Source of the DNA: Planctomycetota bacterium
GTDB taxonomy: Bacteria; Planctomycetota; J058
Length of the DNA stretch: 64,000 bases
Direction of reading: 5' to 3'
Assembly (NCBI GenBank): GCA_023954375.1
Contig: JAMLIC010000002.1
Span: 362,454-426,453, forward strand
Shown piece after piece: positions 8,520-17,000 of this stretch (positions are counted from its first letter, which is position 1; each line of letters starts with the position of its first letter). The position numbers and the translations under genes are program-made. Under the pieces are notes generated by a model. The model saw nothing but the letters and a program-made list of their open reading frames with translations. It was not told the origin of the DNA and did no database searches.

Positions 8520-9722
8520 ATGCATGCCCAGCCGCACGAGAACTTTTCCGGTCCGGCCCTGAGCCTTGCCGACCGCCTGCCGCTGTGCAGCCGGCGGCCG
8601 CGCGCGCTCTACGTCCACCTGCCGTTCTGCGCCCGGCGCTGCCCCTACTGCGACTTCGCCGTGGCGCCCTGGCGCGAGGGGGTCCGGCTCGAGGCGCGCT
8701 ACCTCGCGGCCCTCGAGGCCGAGGCCCGGGCGCGCGCGCCGGCGAGCTTCCGGCCGCGGACGGTCTACCTGGGCGGGGGGACGCCGACCGAGCTGACGGG
8801 CGACGGGATCGCGCGGCTCGTCGACCTCCTGCGCCCGTGGACGGCCGGCGCGGTCGAGGTCACGGTCGAGGCGAACCCGCGCACCCTCCTGCCCAGGAAG
8901 CTGGCCCCGCTCGTGGAGGGGCTCGGGATGACCCGGCTGAGCCTGGGCGCCCAGAGCTTCACGCCGCGGCTGCTCGAGGCGCTCGGGCGCTTCCACCGAC
9001 CCGAGGACGTCGCCCGCGCCGTCGGCCTGGCCCGCGACCTGGGCGTCGGCGGCGTGAGCATCGACCTGATGGTCGCGATCCCCGGCCAGACCCTGGCCGA
9101 CGTCGAGCACGACGTCGACGCGGCGCTGGCGCTCGCGCCCGACCACGTCTCGGTCTACTGCCTGACCTACGAGCCCGGGACGCCCTACCACCGCCGGCGG
9201 CGCGCGGGCGCGCTCGTGGCCCACCGCCCGGGCGCCGAGGCGCGCATGCTCGGCCTCGTGCGGCGGCGCCTGCGCGCGGCCGGCTTCGAGCACTACGAGG
9301 TGTCGAACTACGCCCTGCCGGGGCGGCGCTCGCGCCACAACCGGGTCTACTGGCGCAACCACCCCTACGTCGGCCTGGGCAACGGGGCGGCGTCGCACCT
9401 GGACGGGGTGCGGCTCATGAACCACCGCGACCCGCTCGCCTACGTCGAGGCGGTCGAGCGCGGCGGCGAGGCCGTCGCCGAGCGCGAGGGGCTCGCCCCC
9501 GCGCGCAAGGTGCGCGAGACGGCCTACCTGGCCCTGCGCACGAGCCGCGGCCTCGACCCGGCGCGCTTCCGGCGCGACACCGGCGTCGACCCGCGGGCCT
9601 ACTTCGCCGACGAGCTGGCGAGGCTGACCGCGCTCGGGCTCGTCACGGCGCGCGGAGAGCGGGTCGTGCTCACGGGGCGCGGGGTGTCGCTCGCGGACGC
9701 CGTGGGCCGGGAGTTACTTTGA
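8520..9722 (+). CDS. hemW: Radical SAM heme chaperone HemW
   Basis: The 400-residue product starts at ATG 8520; the frame is open much further left, but that part is antisense to other genes. The radical SAM cluster motif CARRCPYC (Cys37, Cys41, Cys44) lies in the HLPFC..CDF context. YLGGGTPTEL, SLGAQSF, the HYEVSNYA strand and the HNRVYW segment follow, all characteristic of the HemW/HemN-like family. HemW binds heme and delivers it to respiratory enzymes; the family is often mislabelled coproporphyrinogen III oxidase. Length is normal. The following kinase gene starts 4 nt downstream, so the two are probably cotranscribed. Confidence 0.9.
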   Translation: MHAQPHENFSGPALSLADRLPLCSRRPRALYVHLPFCARRCPYCDFAVAPWREGVRLEARYLAALEAEARARAPASFRPRTVYLGGGTPTELTGDGIARLVDLLRPWTAGAVEVTVEANPRTLLPRKLAPLVEGLGMTRLSLGAQSFTPRLLEALGRFHRPEDVARAVGLARDLGVGGVSIDLMVAIPGQTLADVEHDVDAALALAPDHVSVYCLTYEPGTPYHRRRRAGALVAHRPGAEARMLGLVRRRLRAAGFEHYEVSNYALPGRRSRHNRVYWRNHPYVGLGNGAASHLDGVRLMNHRDPLAYVEAVERGGEAVAEREGLAPARKVRETAYLALRTSRGLDPARFRRDTGVDPRAYFADELARLTALGLVTARGERVVLTGRGVSLADAVGRELL

Positions 9723-9726
9723 ACGG

Positions 9727-10872
9727 GTGACCGACGGCCGCCGCTCGAAGCTCGAGACCGCGCTCCTCGACTCGCGGCTGCTCACGAGCGACGAGGCGGC
9801 CGAGGCCAGCGCCTGCGAGGGCGGCCTGGCCGGGTGGCTGCGGCGGGGGCGGCTGCTCCCGCCGGCGCTGATCGAGCAGGCGGAGCGGGGCGAGCCCCTG
9901 CGCCTGGGCCGCTACGTCGTCATGGGGCGTCTGGGCAAGGGCGGCATGGGGGCCGTCCTGCGCGCGCGCGACGACGCGCTCGGGCGCGAGGTGGCGCTCA
10001 AGGTGGTGCGGCCCGACGGCGGCGACGAGCCGGAGACCCTGCGCGAGCGCTTCCGCCGCGAGGCCCTGGCGCTGGCCCGGCTCGACCACCCGGGGGTCGT
10101 GCGCGTCTACGACCTCGAGGCGCTGCCGGACGGGCTCATGGTCCTGGCCATGGAGCGCGTCGAGGGCTGCTCGGTCGAGGAGCGCATCCGGAGAGGCCCG
10201 CTGCCCGAGCGCGACGCGCAGCGCCTCCTGCGGCAGGTGACGCAGGCGATGATCGCCGCCGAGGCGCAGGGGATCGTCCACCGCGACCTCAAGCCCGGCA
10301 ACGTGCTCTGGGTGGCCGAGGGCGACGTCTACAAGGTCTGCGACTTCGGCCTGGCCCGCTTCCAGCGCGAGGCGCCCTCGGGCGGCGGCCAGCTCACGCA
10401 GGCCTGCACGGTCCTCGGGACGCCCTTCTACATGAGCCCCGAGCAGGTGGCCGGCGACGCGCTCGACGCGCGCTCGGACATGTACAGCCTGGGGCTCAGC
10501 CTGCACGAGGTGGTCACGGGGAAGGTCCCGTTCGCGGGCCCGCGCCTGGACGAGGTCCTGCGCCGGCGCCTGCGCGAGGACGTGCCCAACCTGCGGCGCG
10601 TCGCGCCCCACGTGTCGCCGGGCCTGGCGCGCGTCGTCGCCTGGATGACCCAGCGCGACCGCGCGCGGCGGCCGGCGACGTGGAAGGCGCTGGCCAGCGA
10701 GCTGGCCGCGCTCGGCGACTCGGAGCGCCTGCGGCGCGCCAGCGGCGAGCGCGCGCGGGCGGCGCCCGCCGCCCGGCCGCCGGGGCCGCGCGTGCCGGTC
10801 GTCGCGCTCGTCGCGCTCGCGCTGGCGGCGGGCGCGGCGCTGGGCGCGCTGGCGGCGTGGCTGGGGCGGTAA
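9727..10872 (+). CDS. Membrane-anchored Ser/Thr protein kinase
   Basis: The 381-residue product starts at GTG, 4 nt after hemW. The glycine loop GRLGKGGMGAV is at about residue 67, the VALKVV lysine at about 90, catalytic HRDLKPGN at about 185, CDFGLAR at about 205 and GTPFYMSPEQ in the activation segment. All catalytic residues are present. A hydrophobic segment in the last 25 residues anchors the protein, leaving no extracytoplasmic sensor domain. About 60 residues precede the kinase domain and contain an uncharacterised helical part. It phosphorylates unknown partners on the cytoplasmic side. It converges with the small gene at 10884. Confidence 0.9.
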   Translation: MTDGRRSKLETALLDSRLLTSDEAAEASACEGGLAGWLRRGRLLPPALIEQAERGEPLRLGRYVVMGRLGKGGMGAVLRARDDALGREVALKVVRPDGGDEPETLRERFRREALALARLDHPGVVRVYDLEALPDGLMVLAMERVEGCSVEERIRRGPLPERDAQRLLRQVTQAMIAAEAQGIVHRDLKPGNVLWVAEGDVYKVCDFGLARFQREAPSGGGQLTQACTVLGTPFYMSPEQVAGDALDARSDMYSLGLSLHEVVTGKVPFAGPRLDEVLRRRLREDVPNLRRVAPHVSPGLARVVAWMTQRDRARRPATWKALASELAALGDSERLRRASGERARAAPAARPPGPRVPVVALVALALAAGAALGALAAWLGR

Positions 10873-10883
10873 CCGAGCCCCGG

Positions 10884-11279
10884 TCACACCGCCCCCGCGA
10901 GCACCACCCCCTCCGCCCCCGCCGCCGCCAGGCCGCGCAGGTGGTGGCGGAGCGCCGCGAGGTCACGGGCGAGGTCCTCGGCCGTGTACGTCCCGTCGAG
11001 GAAGTACGGGCGCACCTCCGCCATGACGCCGGGCCGCGCCTCGAGCGCCGTCAGGAGGCCCTCGACGCACGCGAGCAGACGGCCGAGCGGCTGCGCCGGC
11101 GCGCCGCGCGTTCGCTCGTGGACCGCCTGCAGGGGCGCCACGTCGCGCCCGAGGAGCCGACCGACCTGCGGCAGCTCGCCGGCCTCGCCGGGCGTCGCGG
11201 CGAGGGTGCCGAAGTCGTCCGACAGGTCGGGCTGCGCAGGGCCGCCGACCGGCGGGACCGCGTGGACGAACAGGCGCAC
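10884..11279 (-). CDS. Small protein of unknown function, last gene of the 18.3-10.9 kb unit
   Basis: A 131-residue frame starts 7 nt after the stop of the 907-residue protein and ends 11 nt from the convergent kinase gene. Start GTG at 11279. The sequence is soluble-looking, with a C-terminal helical part (DLARDLAALRHHLRGLAAAG), no signal peptide and no membrane segment. Its position makes it a candidate cytoplasmic partner or immunity-type protein for the two large exported proteins, but that is inference from position only. No family recognised. Confidence 0.55.
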   Translation of the reverse strand: MRLFVHAVPPVGGPAQPDLSDDFGTLAATPGEAGELPQVGRLLGRDVAPLQAVHERTRGAPAQPLGRLLACVEGLLTALEARPGVMAEVRPYFLDGTYTAEDLARDLAALRHHLRGLAAAGAEGVVLAGAV

Positions 11280-11286
11280 GCCGCGC

Positions 11287-14010
11287 CTACCGCCCGTCGC
11301 CCGCGCCCGCCTCCTCCAGGGCCCGGATGAACCCGGTGACCGTCGGGTCGGGCTGGCTCGCGGCCGGCTCCTCCGGTCGGCTCGCCGTGGCGGCCGGGCC
11401 CTCGCCCAGGACCATGCCGCGGTCGGCGTCGCGCAGGGTGCGGACCTCGGCGGCGCGGCGGCGCAGCTCGTCGCGCGCCTCGGGGTCGTGCGCGTAGGCG
11501 GTCGCCAGCGCCTCGAGGAAGGCGGCCTCGTGGTCGTAGCTGCCGAGGCGCGTCGTGGGCAGGTCGGCGGCGCGGTCGGCCACGCGGGCGAGGGCGCGGT
11601 CGCGGCCCCAGCGGGCGAGGACGTCGGTGCGGCCGCCCCACGGATCGCCGGTCGCGCCCGGCGCGCCGCCGCGCAGGGCCCACAGGTCGGCGTCGCTCAG
11701 GTCGAGGCGCAGGCCGTCGTTGACGCTCGTCCCGTAGACGTTGCGCGAGGCGGTCGGCCAGGCGGCGTCGAAGGCCTCGAACGCCCGGGCCACGTCGCTC
11801 CGCGCGTTGGCCTCGGCGCGCGCGGCGTGGCGCTCGGCGGCGGCGGCGAGGGCGCCGTAGCGGCCGGGGTCCTGCTCGGCGAGCTCGCGGTAACGGCGCA
11901 GGGCGTCGTCCTCGCGCTTGACGTTCACGCCGGCGCGCCCGAGCCGCTCCCAGAGCGTGTGCTCGACCTCGGCCAGCGGCCTCGCGAGCACGTCGCGCCA
12001 CTGGCGGTTGGCCTCGGCCAGCCGCTCGAGCGCCGCCCGGACGTCGCCGCCCTCGCGCGTGGCGCGCAGGACGTCGTCGGTCGCCTGGCGCACGGCGGCC
12101 CGCGCCTCGCGCTTGACGAGCGCGTCGTCGATCGCGGTCGCGATCGCCTCGCCCCAGTAGAGGACGACCGCCGTCTCGACGGCGTGGTACATGAACCCGC
12201 CGACCTTCATGAGCCGCGCGTGGCGCCCGAGCCGCGTGGCGAGCGCCGCGCCGCCGGGGAGCCGCTCGAGCGGCTTGACCCAGCGGAGGCCCGCCACGCC
12301 CGCCTTCACGGCCGTCGACGAGAGCCCCAGGCCCGTGAGCTGGATCGCGAACGCCCGCCCCTGGAAGTGGCCGGAGACGAGGTCCGGCAGGGCCATGCCG
12401 ACGGCCAGGGCCAGGGTCGAGCGCATGACCGTGTGGACGAACTGCGGGCGGATGAACCGGTCGAGGTGTCGCTTGAGGAAGTGCGCGTAGGCGGCGTCGC
12501 CGGCCATGGCGCCGACCGAGAACAGCCCGAAGTGCACGTAGAAGTCGGTCTCGAGCAGGCCGTCGAAGAACTCCTCGATCCGCAGGCGGTCGCCCGTCTG
12601 CGCCACGACCGCGAGCTCCTTGAGGAACAGCGCCATGGTGAAGTGCACCAGGCTGCCGCCCGCGGCGCGCGTGAGGCGCTTCCAGTCGATCGTGCCGTCG
12701 GCGCGCCGCGCGTGGCGGTGCGGGTCGAGCTCGCGCTCGAGCTCGGCGATCGAGCGGTCGAGCGCCGGCCGCGCCGGGTCGCTCGCCTCGAGCATGCTGC
12801 GGATCAGGCGCTTGGCGCGGATCTCCCAGCGGTTGACGACGTCGCGCGCCGCCGGGTCGCCCATGTGGGCGCGCATGAGGAGCGCCTCGGTCTCGGCGGC
12901 GCCCCGCGCCTTGATCATGCGCTCGAGCTGGATCACCGCCGCGAGCTCGTCGATCAGCGCGAAGCTCTTCACCGGCTGCCCGCGCCGCAGGAGCACCTTG
13001 GGCCGCCCGTCGGGGCCGACGTAGGTGCGCGCCTGCACGCCCTCCGGCAGGCGCGGGTCGCCGGGGTTCACCCACTCGACCGCGGCGCCGTGGCGGGCGA
13101 TCCGCTCGAGGAACTTGGCCACGTCGCGCTCGGACGCGTTGGGCCCGACCTCGAGGCCCTCGCCGCGGAAGTAGCTGTTCATGCCGGCCACGCCCTCGAG
13201 CGGCGGGCGGCCGTTGCGGATGTTGTCCTCGATGATCGCCCAGGTGTTCTGGCCGGCGCCGCTGTAGCTCCAGCTGCTCCCGGGCGAGAGGCCCTTGAGC
13301 TTGCTCTGCTGGTAGAGCGGGTGCTTCTCCACCTCGGCCCAGGTCTCGCAGCGGGCCACGATCTCCTTGGGCAGGACCCAGAAGGGCAGGAGCACCTCGT
13401 ACTCGCCCGAGAGGCCCTTGTGGTTGAAGATCGCCCGCTCGGGCGCGACCTTGAGGATGTACCACGGCGGGCCGAAGGTCTGCAGCGGGCGGGTGCTGGT
13501 GGAGATCAGCACGCTCTTGACGCTGTTGCTGCTGGTGCCCAGCCCGCCGCCCTTGTGGTGCTCGATGATCCGGTCGAGCTCGCGCATGCTGTCGCCGTTG
13601 CCCCCCATGAGGGTCGTCGCCTCACGGAAGTAGGCGTCGATCCTCGGCAGGCGCTTGTCCCAGCTCGTGCGCATGTGCCGGATCGAGTTCGGCAGCATGA
13701 GCCCGTCGCCCCCCGAGGCGGCGGGCATGCGGTAGACCTGGTCGTTCTTGGCCCCGCGGAAGAGGATCAGCTCGTGCCCCGGCTGGCCCGTGCGCGCGCC
13801 GCGGGCCAGGAACTCGAGGTTCATCTCCAGGTAGCGGCGCAGCTTCGGGTCCGCGCGCTCGAGGTTCAGGTAGGGGCGCAGCTTCTCGGCCAGCTTGGCG
13901 TACTCGCCGCGCTCGATCAGCTTCTTGAAGTCCAGGTCGTCCTGGGCGCGCGCGGCGGTCGCGCCGGCCAGGACCACGGTCGTGACGAGGAGCGCGCGGA
14001 CGAGCCTCAC
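11287..14010 (-). CDS. Large exported protein with ADP-ribosyltransferase-like N-terminus
   Basis: The 907-residue product starts at GTG 14010, overlapping the upstream stop by 4 nt (GTGA). A signal peptide (1-22, ending ARAQ) is followed at about 80-215 by motifs of R-S-E ADP-ribosyltransferases: LFRG (Arg85), ISTST (170-173) and GEYEVLLP (Glu203, Glu205). The rest aligns with the C-terminal part of the upstream 1445-residue protein: a block with FALIDELAAVIQLERM (about 350-365), then several hydrophobic segments (about 457-630) and a long helical tail. The ART assignment rests on motif order and spacing read by eye. Inferred: an exported toxin-like or surface-modifying protein. Confidence 0.75.
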   Translation of the reverse strand: MRLVRALLVTTVVLAGATAARAQDDLDFKKLIERGEYAKLAEKLRPYLNLERADPKLRRYLEMNLEFLARGARTGQPGHELILFRGAKNDQVYRMPAASGGDGLMLPNSIRHMRTSWDKRLPRIDAYFREATTLMGGNGDSMRELDRIIEHHKGGGLGTSSNSVKSVLISTSTRPLQTFGPPWYILKVAPERAIFNHKGLSGEYEVLLPFWVLPKEIVARCETWAEVEKHPLYQQSKLKGLSPGSSWSYSGAGQNTWAIIEDNIRNGRPPLEGVAGMNSYFRGEGLEVGPNASERDVAKFLERIARHGAAVEWVNPGDPRLPEGVQARTYVGPDGRPKVLLRRGQPVKSFALIDELAAVIQLERMIKARGAAETEALLMRAHMGDPAARDVVNRWEIRAKRLIRSMLEASDPARPALDRSIAELERELDPHRHARRADGTIDWKRLTRAAGGSLVHFTMALFLKELAVVAQTGDRLRIEEFFDGLLETDFYVHFGLFSVGAMAGDAAYAHFLKRHLDRFIRPQFVHTVMRSTLALAVGMALPDLVSGHFQGRAFAIQLTGLGLSSTAVKAGVAGLRWVKPLERLPGGAALATRLGRHARLMKVGGFMYHAVETAVVLYWGEAIATAIDDALVKREARAAVRQATDDVLRATREGGDVRAALERLAEANRQWRDVLARPLAEVEHTLWERLGRAGVNVKREDDALRRYRELAEQDPGRYGALAAAAERHAARAEANARSDVARAFEAFDAAWPTASRNVYGTSVNDGLRLDLSDADLWALRGGAPGATGDPWGGRTDVLARWGRDRALARVADRAADLPTTRLGSYDHEAAFLEALATAYAHDPEARDELRRRAAEVRTLRDADRGMVLGEGPAATASRPEEPAASQPDPTVTGFIRALEEAGAGDGR

Positions 14011-17000
14011 CGGCCCACCTCCCTCTCGATGGCCCCGCCGAGGCCCGGCGTCGAGCTCGGCGCGCTGAACAGCGGGTCGAGCAGCGCCCGCTCGCGGTCG
14101 CGGATGTCGCGGGTGATCCGCGCCCGCTCGCGGAGCGCCTCGGCGACCTCGGGCGAGCGGGCGACCGCCGCCGCCGCCTCGTAGAGCGCCGCCTCGTCGT
14201 CGTAGGCCTGGCGCCGGTTGTCCGAGACGTCGCGCGCGCCGCGCACGGGGTCGTAGGCGCGGGCGCGGACGTTGTCGTGGTAGGCGCGGCGCAGGGCGGC
14301 CTCGCGCGCCTCGGAGAAGCGGGCCACCGCCGCGTCGACGCGGGCGTCGGTGGCCGCCTCGCTGCGCTCGCGGTAGCGGTCGACGTGGTCGCCGAGCGCC
14401 TCGTAGCGCGACGCGATCGCGTCGAAGCGGCTGGCCCCCGTGCCGGCGATCGTGGCCGACCGCCCGGCGCGCTCCATCTCGCGGCGCAGCCCGTCCATGG
14501 CCGCCATGGCCGGCTGGAGGCTCCGGTCGCGCCAGTTGACGTAGGCGTCGAGCGCGCGGTCGAGGGCCGCGTCGAGCGCCGGGTCGTCGGCGCCCCCGGC
14601 CGCCCGCGCCGCCGCGAGGACGGCCGCCGCCGAGTCGGCGACCTCGCCGCGGGCGCGCCGCTCGTCGATGACGGCCGTGATCCGCTCGCTGATCTCCTCG
14701 GCGAAGTAGAGGACCACCGCCAGCTCGACGCCGTGATAGACCCAGCCGGGCACGCCCCGCGCGATCTTCAGCGCCCGGGCCACGGGCGCCCAGCGGCTCG
14801 CCGACTGGATGGGCATGACCCAGCGGATCGCCGACAGGCCCGCCTTGACCGAGGCCGACGAGAGCATGAGGCCGGCCAGGTTCACGGCGTAGACCTCGGT
14901 GTCCCAGTCGCTGTGGACGATCATGGGCAGGGCCATGCCGGTGGCCAGGGCCACGTTGCTCTTGAGCACCGTGTTGACGAAGCTCGGCTTCACGTGCCGC
15001 TGGAGGAACTTCACGTAGGCCGTCGAGCCGGCCTCGGCGCCGATCACGAACAGGCCGTAGTGGCTCCAGAACTCGGTCGTCGCCAGCCCCTCGAAGAACA
15101 GCTCGATCGCCTCGCGGTCGCCCGTGGCCACGAGCTTGGCCAGGTCCTTGAGGAACAGGCCCAGGAGGAAGCTCGCCGCCCCCTCGCCGTGCTCGCGGGC
15201 CTTGCGGCGCACCTTGGCCCAGTCGACGCGCCCGTTCGGCGCGCGGACGTCGAGGTACGGGTCGAGGACCCTGCGCAGCCGCTCGATCTCGCGGTCGAGG
15301 AGCGCCCGGTCCGGGTGGTTCTCCGGCAGCGTGAGCCGGACCATGCGCTTGGCCTCGATCTCCCAGCGGAGCAGGGTCGACAGCGCCCCCGGGTCGCCCG
15401 CCTGGGCGTTGCGGAACAGCTCGACCACCCGCTCGGCGCCCATGGTCCGGCGCATGCGGTCGAGCTGGATCGAGTGCGTCAGCTCGTCGATCAGCGCGTA
15501 GCGGCGCACCGGCCGGTCCGACGGGAGGAGGACGACGGTGTTGCCGTGCGCGTCGACCATGGTGCGCGCCTGCGCGCCGCCCAGGCGCGGGTCGCTCGCC
15601 GGCACGCGCTCGATCCGCGCCCCGTAGCGGGCGATCCGCTCGGCGAAGCGGGCCACCTCGGCCTCCGTCGCGACGGGGCCGGTGCTCGCCAGCTCGAAGC
15701 GGGAGAAGAGCGTGGACGGGCTCCGGTTGACGTCGTGCTCGCGGCCGGCGTACTCGACGGTGGCGCCGCGCACGTTGACGCCGCGCTCGGAGAGCGCCCG
15801 CGACAGGTCCTCGCGCACGAGCGGCTGCGGCTCGACGGCGAACACCTCGCCGCGGCCGAGCGACACCGCGTTGGCGCCGGCCGGCGCGAGGCGGACGTTC
15901 GAGTTCGGATGCTCGGCCAGGAGGGCCGGCAGCCGCGCCTCGGCCGTCGCGCGCACGGCCGCGTCGCCCACGACCTCGAGGGTCAGCCCGCTCACGGGGC
16001 TGAACATGCCGCGCTCGATCCCGCCGCCGGCGCGGAGCTCGAAGTTGGCGTTCGGATGGGCGCGGCGCAGCTCGGCCGCCAGGCGCGACACGACCGCGTT
16101 GGCGCGCTCGAGCGCGGCCAGGCGCTCGGCGTCGGTGTAGGCGCCGGCCACCTCGGCCTCGAGCGCGACGCGCGCCTCCTCGCTCAGCCCGGGGATGTCG
16201 CGCGGCTTGAGCTTCTTCGACGTGTCGATCGCCTCGAGCGCCTCGCCCGAGAGCGTCCCCACGATCCCCGCGATCCGGTCGCGGAGGAAGTTGGACCGCG
16301 GCAGGTTCCGGGGCACGAGCTTGTCGGCCACCTCGAGGGCCCGCGCCTCGCGCGGGTCGGTCGGCAGCGGCCGCGAGGAGAAGCGCGCGTTGTCCTTGGC
16401 GCGGACCTCGATGTCCTTGATCCCGAGCGCCTCGAGGTAGAGGTCGACCATGCGCTCGAACGTGTGCGTCGTGGCGCTGTTGCTGTTGCCCAGCGTGTGG
16501 GCGCCGCCCGGGATGTCCGAGATGATCACCGACGTCCAGAAGGTGACCTTGTCGGCGGCGACCCGGTTGTGGCGGGCGACCTCGCGCGCGAGGTAGCTGT
16601 TCTCCACCTCGACGGCGTGGATCCCGCGGCTGCGCGTCTCCTCGAGCCAGCGCATGGTCTCCTCGGCGGGCGAGAAGACGTTGGTCAGGTGGGTGCCGAG
16701 GCGCAGCCGCTCGCCGAGCGCCGTCTCGCGCCCCGCCAGCATGTCCAGGAACGCGTTGCGTACGCCCTCGCCGGCCGGCTGGAAGCGGAAGTCGGAGAAG
16801 CGCTCGGGGACGTGGATGTCCCCCACCCGGGCGCCCTCGACCGTGCCGCCCGCCGTGCCGAAGTAGGCGAGCCGCCGGTGGCCGGAGTCGATCAGGGCGC
16901 GCGCGACGTCGCCCAGCGCGTCGCCGTAGTAGTTCGAGACGAGCTTGACCGTCTCGACGCCGCGCGAGGTGGTCACGCGCAGCTCGTCGGCCTTGAGCGC

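Noticed and set aside
8454..9425. N-terminal extension of the DUF4388 protein up to 9425
   Set aside because: It is antisense to hemW, whose radical SAM motifs are unmistakable; the DUF4388 domain starts exactly at ATG 8453.
4542..9722. A 1726-codon open frame that could be read as one giant protein ending in HemW
   Set aside because: Everything before 8520 is antisense to three well-supported minus-strand genes and is a by-product of high GC; only the last 400 codons are protein-like.
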